Source: a virus. Taken from it: a stretch of DNA of 64,000 bases. The stretch's first letter is position 1; each line of letters begins with the position of its first letter. This document shows positions 16,967 through 25,724 of this stretch, piece by piece. The notes beneath the pieces are model-generated. The model worked only from the letters and a program-made list of their open reading frames with translations. It was not told the origin of the DNA and did no database searches. The stretch lies in IMG/VR virus record IMGVR_UViG_3300035698_013060, positions 1 through 64,000 of that record. One strand, written 5' to 3'. Made by a program: the position numbers and the translations under genes.

Positions 16967-19003
16967 ATGTCTAAAACTAACACCCAGTCCGGTCCTATTC
17001 TGGACATACGCACCAAGAACTTGAGCTTTCTAGCTACAGTCCATGAGCTCAAAACTTTCGGAGTAAAGAACTATGCGTTCTTTCTCAGGCTTAACGATCC
17101 GAGCCTGGTGGGAGTAGACCCGTTTGACGAGAATTTATCCAACGATATGAAGGGTAGGATCCTTAAAGAAGTCATGACCAATCCGTGGTACTACTTCAGA
17201 GAGGTTACCCGAATCCCAGTCCCTGGTAGAAAGAGTGGTATACGATTCAAGCTTCATAGAGGGAATTTGGCTCTCCTATGGTGTCTACTCAATAACTTAA
17301 ATACAATCATAGTTCTACCCCGTCAGAATTACAAGACAGTATCAGCTTGTTGCTACTACGGCTATCAATTTGAGTTTGGAACAGAGTCGTCAGTCTTCAC
17401 GTTCGGAAACAAGGAGTACGGAGACGCTAAGAAGAATTTGCGGATCATGAAGGATATTCTCCTTCTAAATCCAGAATGGTTAACTTTTCGACAGGGTTCT
17501 CAAGACCAAAATAACATAGAGTTCTATATTCTCAAACATACCAAGAATGAAGTCAAAACGATTTCATGTGGTAAAGATCCCGAACACGCTGATACTATTG
17601 GTCGCGGTCTGACCGCTCCTAATGAATGGTGGGATGAGTTCTCATTCTTACGTTACAACCAGATCACATATAATGCCGCCGCTCCAGCCTTTTCAGAAGC
17701 TGCTGATATGGCGAAATCGAATGGTAGATGTTACGGCAAACTCATCTCGACCACGCCTAACAACACTGACCTAGCTTCTGGTAGATATTGTAAAGACCTC
17801 ATCAACATGGCGGCTGACTTTACTGAGAAGATGTACGACATGGATCGGACGGAGATCGACGAGTTCGTCGATAGAAACTCGTCCAATGACTTTGTATATA
17901 TCTTCTTTGACTACAAACAACTTAGGCGTGGTCCTCAATGGTTCCGATCGCAGTGCAGGAATCTTAACAACGAACTGGATGTCATCCGCCGAGAGATATT
18001 GTGCGCATGGTCTCCATCATCAGACGTTAATCCATTCTCAGATGAGGAAATCCTGGAGATAGAAAACTTCCAAAGGGATCCCATCAGTACAGTGATGCTT
18101 CAAGGGTTTTACGAACTCCAGTATTTCGCAGAGCTCCAGAGAGGGATAAATTACTTAACTACAGTAGACGTTGCTGGTGGACTAGACCGAGACAGCTCTG
18201 CTATTGTACTTTCAGATCCTGATTCACTAGAAACAGTAGCTTGTCTAAAGAACAACAAGATCAGTACTGCTGAACTTGAGGATGCTCTTAGAGAACTTCA
18301 TCGGATGTACCCTGACGTTATTTTCATAATAGAAAGGAATAGTTACGGGTTAAACATCATCCAGAGGTTTGAAAAAGAACCAGACTTGAAGAAGTCTCTC
18401 TTCTATACAGAGACAAAGACTAAGGCGGAAAAACTTTCTAAATCCAAGAAAGGCAAAAGAGTATACGGGATTAATACGACTTCTACGACTAGACCTCTCA
18501 TCATCGAGTGCATCAAGACCATGGTTTCCGATATGCCAGAAGTCTTAGTGGCAAAAGCTATCATAGACGACGTTAAAACCTTGGAAATGAAGAAGAGCAA
18601 TAAAATCGAACATGCTAACGGCGAGCACGACGATGCTATCTTCTCCAAGGCGTTCGCCCTGTATGTGAAGGATTACCATTGGGAAACTCTCAAAAGGTTC
18701 TTGAAGGGCGGAAGGTCAGCTATGTTCAAAGCAGTCCGCCGAATCTCTGTAAACAATAGACGTAACGATGGTAGGAAGGACTCTAGTAGGTTTATCACAG
18801 AGTCTGAGGTACAGCTCGAAAAGCGAAAACCTAAGAAGGAGGAGACCTTCCTAGCTCAAGTCATTGCTCTAAATAAAGGGGATTCAAAAAAAGGACCGAG
18901 CCCTCTCGGAGCCGTTCGAACCAAACCCGTGAGCGGGCTTGGGGACTACCTCGAACCGCAACCTGAAGAAGAGAATAATACCGCCCTGATAAAACACCGG
19001 TAA
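16967..19003 (+). CDS. Large terminase subunit
   Basis: The ATPase-nuclease that pumps DNA into the prohead, 678 residues. The ATPase part has a divergent Walker A (VLPRQNYKTVS, residues 117-126), the Walker B-like WWDEFSF near 222 and the coupling motif LISTTPN near 261. The RNase H-like nuclease has TTVDVAGGLDRDSS near 403, IIERNSYG near 454 and an acidic GEHDDAIF near 555. The ATG follows TAGGATGACGAC, a weak site. Three unknown genes, the sheath and the tube follow, an order also seen in phiKZ-type phages. The long C-terminal tail is basic and low-complexity. Confidence 0.94.
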   Translation: MSKTNTQSGPILDIRTKNLSFLATVHELKTFGVKNYAFFLRLNDPSLVGVDPFDENLSNDMKGRILKEVMTNPWYYFREVTRIPVPGRKSGIRFKLHRGNLALLWCLLNNLNTIIVLPRQNYKTVSACCYYGYQFEFGTESSVFTFGNKEYGDAKKNLRIMKDILLLNPEWLTFRQGSQDQNNIEFYILKHTKNEVKTISCGKDPEHADTIGRGLTAPNEWWDEFSFLRYNQITYNAAAPAFSEAADMAKSNGRCYGKLISTTPNNTDLASGRYCKDLINMAADFTEKMYDMDRTEIDEFVDRNSSNDFVYIFFDYKQLRRGPQWFRSQCRNLNNELDVIRREILCAWSPSSDVNPFSDEEILEIENFQRDPISTVMLQGFYELQYFAELQRGINYLTTVDVAGGLDRDSSAIVLSDPDSLETVACLKNNKISTAELEDALRELHRMYPDVIFIIERNSYGLNIIQRFEKEPDLKKSLFYTETKTKAEKLSKSKKGKRVYGINTTSTTRPLIIECIKTMVSDMPEVLVAKAIIDDVKTLEMKKSNKIEHANGEHDDAIFSKAFALYVKDYHWETLKRFLKGGRSAMFKAVRRISVNNRRNDGRKDSSRFITESEVQLEKRKPKKEETFLAQVIALNKGDSKKGPSPLGAVRTKPVSGLGDYLEPQPEEENNTALIKHR

Positions 19004-19097
19004 AGTAGGAGGGGCTAGGATAGCACCTTAAAAGAGTGAGATCCCATCGAACAGGTAATGGAATCACATCAGCGAAAAAACCAGGAGGTTAACTAAG

Positions 19098-19940
19098 ATG
19101 GCAGTTGAAATGACAGAGAATATGATAGATCAGATGCTTGGAAGAGAAGTCGATGAAAGCGCCTTCTTCAAAGTAGCTGAAGGCAATGACGAAGAAATGG
19201 GGCTTTCCATAGGGCTTCTCTACCGAACTTTTCTCAAGGAGCAGATCGAAACTGAGATCATCGAAGCAACGGTAGAAACTCCTCCAAAAGATTTCCTCAC
19301 CCAGATCACTGAGAGGATTGATCTGATCCGTATCAAGGCGGAACAAGAGGAAGAGGATGTCAATATTGACGAGATCGATGGAGAGTATCGTGCCCTATTG
19401 GTAGACGTAGTAGAGGCGCTAGAGAAGCGTTTCGATTTCGACTTCTCAGCTGGGACAGAAATGACTGCTGAAGACATGGACCTGTCGGACTTAGAGTCCA
19501 GGGTCTCTGGTCTCTACGAGTTCTTCGTCGTCAAGCGTATCAAGAACATGGTTACGTTTTTCCAGAAGTTCATCTTTTCCAATAGGAAGGTCTTGGCACG
19601 AGAGTACCGACCCCGCTTGGAGAACAAGAAGGACTTTTCTCTTACCTCCTTGAAGGAGACATTCAAGAACTTTGATGATGTCGTAGTGATGTATTTCCTC
19701 AAGGATATCATGGTCGATGCCGTCGAATCTGGATTACCATTTTCTGACTTGATTTCTCTTCTTGAGACCGAGAATGAAGGAGAGATATCGTTGGTGGTTG
19801 CTAAAGGAGCTATCGACGGAGAAGAGAGCGATGTAGTGAGGAATTACTTAGCTCCCATCGTGAATGACGACGAAGTTCTACAAGCCATAACGGCTAAGGT
19901 AAGAATGGAGCTCATCGAGGACCTCCCGAAGAAAGACTAG
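19098..19940 (+). CDS. Hypothetical protein between terminase and sheath
   Basis: A 280-residue acidic, mostly helical protein. There is no recognised domain, membrane segment or signal. The ATG follows CAGGAGG at a somewhat long spacing. The next gene starts 16 bases after its stop. Position between terminase and tail sheath suggests a structural or assembly role such as neck or connector, but this is inference from order only. Confidence 0.8.
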   Translation: MAVEMTENMIDQMLGREVDESAFFKVAEGNDEEMGLSIGLLYRTFLKEQIETEIIEATVETPPKDFLTQITERIDLIRIKAEQEEEDVNIDEIDGEYRALLVDVVEALEKRFDFDFSAGTEMTAEDMDLSDLESRVSGLYEFFVVKRIKNMVTFFQKFIFSNRKVLAREYRPRLENKKDFSLTSLKETFKNFDDVVVMYFLKDIMVDAVESGLPFSDLISLLETENEGEISLVVAKGAIDGEESDVVRNYLAPIVNDDEVLQAITAKVRMELIEDLPKKD

Positions 19941-19955
19941 AACCAGGAGCCAGAC

Positions 19956-20699
19956 ATGGACGACACAAGAAAAACGGACATTGAAGACTCGGACCTGACA
20001 CTCATCGAGCATCCAGGAGCTGGAGGAGTGATAAGTCATCCAACAGCGTTGTCGGGACCAAAAGGAGAACTCACCGTATCAGACTCGATACCGGCGATAT
20101 CCGATCTTGACATGATGAGTATGGGGGTTTCGGACGAGACTGAGCAAGCCATGCGGGGAGGTCGAGATATTGCCAAGGAGCTTTCTCTCAATAACATCAG
20201 CAAAAGTCTCGTTGAAAAGATCAACGCCGCTATTGTTGTCGCTGAGAAAGAGGGAGCCCCGGAAGACAAAATTGAGAGGCTCAGACAGTCCAAGCGGCAA
20301 TTCGAAGCTGTTTCCACACTAGGGCCACTCAGAGACCACATCGTAGCGAGGGGTTCCAAGTATGATAAGATGAATGATGTTCAGAAGGCTAGACGACTGA
20401 AGAGTTTGACGTCCAAGGCCACCAAGAAGCTGAAAGATGACAAAGAAAATCGTTATCTTCCAGTCCATACATCTTGTCGACACCTGAAGGGTTCTCTCCC
20501 CAAAGGTCGGGAGCACTATGCAGATGAGTTCATCGAGAGGTTTTCTGACTTCATCTGTCGTAGGAAGCTTAAGGAATGGGCGGTCTTCATCTCCCAGACC
20601 TTGAACAACCTACACAGACTGAGAAAACCATTCCCAACCAACGGTGACTTTGTTCAGCTGGTTATCGACGTCATCGAGGGTAATGAGACTAGCGAGTGA
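19956..20699 (+). CDS. Hypothetical protein between terminase and sheath
   Basis: A 247-residue protein that I do not recognise. The first 70 residues look disordered and Gly/Pro-containing. The middle is helical and charged (KEGAPEDKIERLRQSKRQFE), and the C-terminal 80 residues contain Cys and His (TSCRHLKG). The ATG has CAGGAGCC upstream. It follows its neighbour closely, and a long hairpin lies after it. Probably a virion or assembly protein by position. Confidence 0.8.
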   Translation: MDDTRKTDIEDSDLTLIEHPGAGGVISHPTALSGPKGELTVSDSIPAISDLDMMSMGVSDETEQAMRGGRDIAKELSLNNISKSLVEKINAAIVVAEKEGAPEDKIERLRQSKRQFEAVSTLGPLRDHIVARGSKYDKMNDVQKARRLKSLTSKATKKLKDDKENRYLPVHTSCRHLKGSLPKGREHYADEFIERFSDFICRRKLKEWAVFISQTLNNLHRLRKPFPTNGDFVQLVIDVIEGNETSE

Positions 20700-20733
20700 C
20701 ACAGCACAGAACTCTCTTGAAGATTCTTCTAAA

Positions 20734-20787
20734 TCCCCTTCTCCGAAGACTTGGATGGTCCATCATCTCTGTCATTGGAGAAGGGGA
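20734..20787 (+). terminator. Long hairpin after the terminase gene block
   Basis: An 11-bp stem (TCCCCTTCTCC/GGAGAAGGGGA) encloses a 32-base loop that itself contains GATGG/CCATC. It lies between two same-strand genes and lacks a clean T tail, so partial termination or transcript processing is as likely as full termination. Confidence 0.5.
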
Positions 20788-20841
20788 ACAATTCATTAAA
20801 TACGAGCTAAGAAGATATCCTGAGAACTGCCGGAGGGTGTA

Positions 20842-21570
20842 ATGAGATTCAAGTTTTTCAAGAAGAGAGACGGTAAGGTCATAGTCAATGCGGCCTCACT
20901 GGAAATACTGGTGCCGAGGGAATACTTCGACACTGACATAGCTGAGATCTCAGGCGACAAGTTAATCGTCTTAGGGATCTTTCGCTTCCGGGTCAGGATG
21001 GATCCGAAAAGTCAACCAACACTGTATACTGTGAACATTCCCAGTCCACTCTCTATACAGTACAGTTCTGAGCATTCTCTCAGAGAAGCTGTTGGGAAAG
21101 ATAAGGACAAAATTCCTTACAGAGTTTTCACACTGGAAAGGGGTGATGTCTTTCTTGAGAGTGAGACCATCGTCACTAGCGCTAAGAACGTTGAGTCTTT
21201 CGTGAAACTTCTTCACTCTGGTAAACTTCCGACAATGGTGTATGCAGACGTCTACCGCCAGTATATGCAGGTACAGGACGATAACGAGACTTCCCTTGGA
21301 GTGTCATCTGCAACATTGGAAGCTATTGTCTCTGAACTGTGTCGGTACGAGAAAGACCATGACATTCCTTTCCGTTTGGCCCTTGCCAAGGCCGGAACTA
21401 CTGAGAGAGATTTCGAAATGGTGACTCTTAAGACCCTCCCTGAGCTCACCAGTACATTTAGTGGGATCTCTTTCGAAAATGTGAACAAGGCGCTCGCGTC
21501 AAGCGTGAATAATAAAAGAAAGAAGAAAAAGGAGAAAATCACTCCCATGGAGGCTGCCATCAGGAGGTAA
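20842..21570 (+). CDS. Hypothetical protein before tail sheath
   Basis: A 242-residue protein. The first 120 residues look beta-rich, with a Pro-containing stretch (PSPLSIQYSSEHS). The last 40 are disordered and Lys-rich (NNKRKKKKEKI). The ATG follows CGGAGGGTGTA. It lies two genes upstream of the tail tube, directly before the sheath promoter region. I do not recognise the family. A tail or neck role is suggested only by position. Confidence 0.8.
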   Translation: MRFKFFKKRDGKVIVNAASLEILVPREYFDTDIAEISGDKLIVLGIFRFRVRMDPKSQPTLYTVNIPSPLSIQYSSEHSLREAVGKDKDKIPYRVFTLERGDVFLESETIVTSAKNVESFVKLLHSGKLPTMVYADVYRQYMQVQDDNETSLGVSSATLEAIVSELCRYEKDHDIPFRLALAKAGTTERDFEMVTLKTLPELTSTFSGISFENVNKALASSVNNKRKKKKEKITPMEAAIRR

Positions 21571-21605
21571 GCTGTCTTAAAAACTATTGGTTTTATGCAT
21601 TTGAT

Positions 21606-21637
21606 GGTCCTTTCAGGCACACCTGCTTGAAAGGGCC
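21606..21637 (+). terminator. Hairpin before the sheath gene
   Basis: An imperfect stem (GGTCCTTTCAGGC with GCTTGAAAGGGCC) lies 35 bases after the preceding stop. The tail is only weakly T-rich. Probably a terminator that isolates the sheath transcript. Confidence 0.55.
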
Positions 21638-21653
21638 TTCCAAACCGCTCAGT

Positions 21654-21663
21654 ACATATTTAC
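21654..21663 (+). promoter_or_regulatory. Candidate promoter, ACATATTTAC
   Basis: A one-base variant of the repeated ACATATTAG/C motif, 125 bases before the tail sheath start and just after a hairpin. Weaker than the exact copies. Confidence 0.4.
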
Positions 21664-21787
21664 GGCAAGGGAAACAAGCGACCTACCCCTTCGAGCGAAT
21701 CAGACTAGTCAACAGTAAATTGAGTGATTCCTATTAGCGTCGGCGAGAAGCAAGTGTGAAACCCCAAATTGTGGAGAGAGTTGGATT

Positions 21788-24694
21788 ATGCCTGATCTTT
21801 ACCTTCACCCGTCAGTCACCTCGTACATCACGGACCAGAGCCAGGTCTTTCAGACCGCAGCTGGAGTGACGACCCTGTTCTGCCCTCTGATCAGTCAGAA
21901 GGGTCGGGACAATGTCCTCCAGGTCGTGGACGGTCCCAGTGATGATGATTTCGTGGACAAACATGGAGACCCGGACAGCTCCAAGTACGGCCAAGCCCAG
22001 CTGAATGTTCTTGAGTGGATCAAGGCAGGCGGGACTGTGGTCACAATGCGTGTCCTTCCGGAAGATGCCCTGTACGCGCATGCCATCATTGACCTCCAAA
22101 CCAAGGACGTCGATATCAAGAAGTGGCAATTCTTCGGTATGGACATCCAGAAGGTTGTCCAGAGTGCCGGGAACTATTACTTCTCAGTGATCGAAGAGGA
22201 CGGCAACGAGCTTATCCTCATCACTGCTGAGAAACTCCAGGAATGGTACGACGGCACGGATACGGGAAGCGGCGGTATTTACCTCGACATCCCGATCTAT
22301 GACGACGACGAAGCCATCATTCGTCTCAACGGCGGATATGGTACTGGCGTATTCGGTTCTGGTCCTTACTCGACCACTCCCACCAAGGTGGCAGAAGTCG
22401 ATGAGAGCCGTGTTCTGATTCGTTCCAGGACCAAGAGAGTCGTAGGCGGTGCTGCTTCTGAGTCTGCCATTCTCGCGTACGCCGAATCGATCGACGGCGA
22501 CCTCATCATTGCAGACGGCTTCATGCATCATGCAGTAGGCTACTTCCGGGCCGACGGTCGGGGAGCAGAATACTACAATGAGCTGGAGTTCAAGCTCACT
22601 GCCAACGACGCACTGGACGATACGTACCAGTTCCGCGTGTTCGACCTCGAAGTCTACCACCAGAAAGATGGTGTGAATGTTGTGGTCGAAGGACCGTATC
22701 AGGTCGCTTTCGATGAGACTGCACTGGATCGTAGTGGTGAAAGCATGTTCATCAGTAACGTGCTGGAACGCTATGGAAAGGGTACCACGTTCGTCCTGAT
22801 CGATGACGGTTACGAAGCCCTGTGTGAAGAGCTCAACGCTACCACAGATCCCGCACTTCAGGATCCCTTCTTCCTGAGTGAGAGAAACCTGTACAGCGGC
22901 GTGACCGACATCCATGGTCTCAACGTTCTGTCGAGTGGGCAAACTACCCTCTCCATGGACGTTTCTCCGAACGACGACAAAGCCTACGTCGAAGAGCCCA
23001 ACCTGTTGTACCCTGGTGGCCCGATCGTGGCTGCTGGAGTCGATGCACTTGAGATCGGTTCTGTCATCAATGTCACCACTGGTCGGATTGAGTTCGTTGC
23101 ACCGATCTTCACTGATGAGCTGAAAGCAGTGACTCACGTCTGGGAAGATGCGACTACTGTACTGGCTATCGGTGCGGTTGCAGTACCTACTGACATCGTG
23201 AAGCTTACCTTGGCTTCCATGACGAATAACCTCGGTCGTGGTGTATTTGCAGTTGGCGACTGTCTGTTGGAAGTCAATGACGGCGTGAATGACAGCATCG
23301 TTGAGAACTCTATCACAGCCATCGATCTGACGGCTATGACAGTGACGCTCGGTACGGTCCTGCCGATCGATGCAGGCTACACTATCAACCTCAAACAGGT
23401 GAAGTACGAAGCTGGTGACGTCATCACTGAATCGGCCCTGCCTGAGTTCAGTGAAGCCAACTTGATCAAGAGATCCTTGGATGGCGTGACGTACATGACT
23501 CCCACTGACGCAGATGTGGCAGCAACGGCTCTCTTCATCAGCGTAACTGCTGCGCAAGCCGCGACATTCGTGGTTGGTGGAAGTGTTGAGTTGGAAGTCT
23601 TCCAGAACGGAGTCGATTCCGTGATGGTTGATGCTGAAATCGTCGAGATCGACGAAATCGATGCTGTCGACAGCTACTTGAAGCTGGCAGATGCAGTTGA
23701 CATTCCGGCTGGTGCAGTTAGCGTGTTCACTCCAGGTATCAAGGTCGTACAGACCATGAATGCTGACAGTGACGGTTCGAGTGATGTCAACTTCGATGAG
23801 AGCGTTCCCCTGTCTGGCGGTTCCGTGGGATCTCTGATGACAGCCAATGGCCTAATCGATACCACTGTCCGTGACCAGCTCCTGGTCCAAGCGTACACAG
23901 GTGCGATCAACGAGGAAATCCTCCAGAAGAAGCTGTGGCCCATCGACATGGTTCTCGACGCGAACTACAACAAGTCCGTGAAGGATGCGTGTAACGACTT
24001 TGTCGCCACACTACGTCAGGACTGTGTGTTCTGTGCAGACCTTGGCTTCACAGCCAATCCGCAACAGGCGTTGGATATGAGAGCAACCCTCGGCTACAGC
24101 ACGTTCTTCACAGCGATGTTCTCTCAGGACGCTTCGGTGTTCGATGAGTACATTGGTCGGAACGTCAAGGTCACGGTCCCGTTCTTCATCGCTGGTAAGG
24201 TTCCGCTCAATGACAAGAATAACGGCTTGCACTGGCCCTTCGTCGGTCCCCGGCGTGGAGTCATCAGCGGCTTCGAGAACTTGTCATGGAATCCGACAGA
24301 CCAGTGGCAGGAACGTCTGTACCGCAAGCAGGTGAACTATGTCAAGAAGGACCCGAGACGGACGATGCTGTATGGACAGCTGACTTCGCAGACGGTCACG
24401 TCGGCCTTGTCAGACCTCAACCACGTTCGCGCTCTTCTCCGGATGCAGCGTGAGGTCGAGGAAATGATGGAGGACTACAACTTCGAGTTCATCTCGGACG
24501 CGACCCTCGGTACCATGAACTACAACCTGAACAACTATCTCGCCAAGTGGCGTGACAATGGTGCTTGCAGCTCCATCAGTGGTCAGGTGTATTCTTCGGA
24601 CTACGACAGGAAGCAGAAGACTGCGCGTGTGAGAATCGAGATGGTCTTCACGGCCGTCCTGGAACGCGTCATCATCAACTTCGTCGTCAAGTAA
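21788..24694 (+). CDS. Contractile tail sheath protein
   Basis: The sheath subunit of a myovirus tail, 968 residues. The N-terminus has the family's opening (DLYLHPSVTSYITDQSQVFQTAAG). The C-terminal 250 residues hold the conserved core: GPRRGVISGFENLSWNP, then the helix with LYRKQVNYVKKDPRRTMLYGQ, and the last strands (ARVRIEMVFTAVLERVIINFVVK without gaps at the end). It is much longer than T4 gp18 (659), the extra length being a beta-rich Ala/Val/Asp/Thr region at about residues 300-700, probably surface domains. Codon use is GC-ended as in other abundant virion genes. The ATG follows GGAGAGAG. Confidence 0.93.
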   Translation: MPDLYLHPSVTSYITDQSQVFQTAAGVTTLFCPLISQKGRDNVLQVVDGPSDDDFVDKHGDPDSSKYGQAQLNVLEWIKAGGTVVTMRVLPEDALYAHAIIDLQTKDVDIKKWQFFGMDIQKVVQSAGNYYFSVIEEDGNELILITAEKLQEWYDGTDTGSGGIYLDIPIYDDDEAIIRLNGGYGTGVFGSGPYSTTPTKVAEVDESRVLIRSRTKRVVGGAASESAILAYAESIDGDLIIADGFMHHAVGYFRADGRGAEYYNELEFKLTANDALDDTYQFRVFDLEVYHQKDGVNVVVEGPYQVAFDETALDRSGESMFISNVLERYGKGTTFVLIDDGYEALCEELNATTDPALQDPFFLSERNLYSGVTDIHGLNVLSSGQTTLSMDVSPNDDKAYVEEPNLLYPGGPIVAAGVDALEIGSVINVTTGRIEFVAPIFTDELKAVTHVWEDATTVLAIGAVAVPTDIVKLTLASMTNNLGRGVFAVGDCLLEVNDGVNDSIVENSITAIDLTAMTVTLGTVLPIDAGYTINLKQVKYEAGDVITESALPEFSEANLIKRSLDGVTYMTPTDADVAATALFISVTAAQAATFVVGGSVELEVFQNGVDSVMVDAEIVEIDEIDAVDSYLKLADAVDIPAGAVSVFTPGIKVVQTMNADSDGSSDVNFDESVPLSGGSVGSLMTANGLIDTTVRDQLLVQAYTGAINEEILQKKLWPIDMVLDANYNKSVKDACNDFVATLRQDCVFCADLGFTANPQQALDMRATLGYSTFFTAMFSQDASVFDEYIGRNVKVTVPFFIAGKVPLNDKNNGLHWPFVGPRRGVISGFENLSWNPTDQWQERLYRKQVNYVKKDPRRTMLYGQLTSQTVTSALSDLNHVRALLRMQREVEEMMEDYNFEFISDATLGTMNYNLNNYLAKWRDNGACSSISGQVYSSDYDRKQKTARVRIEMVFTAVLERVIINFVVK

Positions 24695-24804
24695 GGAATT
24701 TTCAGAGTTGCTTCCACCGGGTTGGGTATGGAACCCTTCCCGGAGGGAGTTGCGATGACTAGGGCACAAAGAGACTGAATGAGAACGAAAGGGAGTAGAG
24801 TATC

Positions 24805-25575
24805 ATGAGCATTGTCAGACCCGGCGAGGGCATGAATAGTGGCTCCGAGGAAATTTACGCGGAAGCCAATTCAGCCCAGGAAAACTTCTACACTGGTGGG
24901 TTCAACAGCGACGTGCTGTACTTCGATCCCCTACTGGTGGGAATGGCGTTCATCGTTTGGACGCGGTTTCCTTCATGGGTGACCGATGAGTATCCCAACA
25001 TCAAACTTCTGACCCAGAAGAATTTTGCGGGCTTTGATGGCCTGGCAGATCTCGAAATCACTCCGGCCGATGTGACCGAAGGATTCGCGACGAATGCCTA
25101 TCAGATCGCTCAGAACATGGGTCCGAAGCCGAACAACTTCACCCTGCGGCACCTGGAGTACTCCGGGAGTCCTATCAAGAATGCGTACCAGCACTGGGTC
25201 ACTGGCATCCGGGATCCCGAGACCGGCATTGCCACGTATCCCAAGCAGTACGGCATGGATTACCGGGCCAAGAACCACACCGGTGAGCTCATGTACATCG
25301 TCACGCGTCCGGATGCGGACAACCTCGAGAAAAAGATCATCGAGTTCGCGTGCTACTGGACTGCAGTGTTCCCCCGGCGGATTCCGCTGGCTCACTTCGT
25401 CTACACCAAGGGTACGCAGAACGCGCCGGTCGAGATCGAGCAACCGTTCTCTGGTGTGATGCACATCAGTTCCAAGGTCGACGAGGCTGCGGTGCAGCTG
25501 TTGAAGAACAGTCAGCATGGTTTCGACTTCCGCGAGGAAAATGAGTACGAGGCGCCAAACGCCGTCAACGCTTAA
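24805..25575 (+). CDS. Tail tube protein
   Basis: A 256-residue tail tube subunit that forms the inner channel inside the sheath. It follows the sheath gene, has the right size for large phages, and shows a gp19-like pattern: TRFPSWVTDEY near residue 50, then FTLRHLEYSGSPI and a late stretch (FACYWTAVFPRRIPL, then EIEQPFSGVMHIS) typical of tube beta-barrels. The ATG has AAAGGGAGTAG upstream. Codon bias is strong. Convergent terminators follow. Confidence 0.88.
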   Translation: MSIVRPGEGMNSGSEEIYAEANSAQENFYTGGFNSDVLYFDPLLVGMAFIVWTRFPSWVTDEYPNIKLLTQKNFAGFDGLADLEITPADVTEGFATNAYQIAQNMGPKPNNFTLRHLEYSGSPIKNAYQHWVTGIRDPETGIATYPKQYGMDYRAKNHTGELMYIVTRPDADNLEKKIIEFACYWTAVFPRRIPLAHFVYTKGTQNAPVEIEQPFSGVMHISSKVDEAAVQLLKNSQHGFDFREENEYEAPNAVNA

Positions 25576-25612
25576 TCTCTGAGCCCAAGCCGGACTGAGA
25601 TGACAAATGATT

Positions 25613-25645
25613 CCCCTATCCCGTTGCCCTCGGGATAGGGGGATT
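25613..25645 (+). terminator. Terminator after tail tube gene
   Basis: A perfect 11-bp stem (CCCCTATCCCG and complement) followed by GATTTATTTT, 38 bases after the tube stop codon. Confidence 0.85.
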
Positions 25646-25670
25646 TATTTTCTCTAAGAAGAATAAGAGA

Positions 25671-25694
25671 CAGGAGAACCCGAAGGTTCTCCTG
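25671..25694 (-). terminator. Terminator after portal gene
   Basis: A perfect 10-bp stem (GGAGAACC core, TTCG-type loop). On the minus strand it lies 30 bases after the portal stop and is followed by TCTCTTATTCTT. Confidence 0.8.
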
Positions 25695-25724
25695 CCAATC
25701 CGTCCATTGTAACGGTTTTATACG

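Noticed and set aside
22184-23557. Long minus-strand open frame opposite the tail sheath
   Set aside because: A shadow of the GC-ended sheath codons; composition is His/Cys/Val-rich with no recognisable domain or start site.
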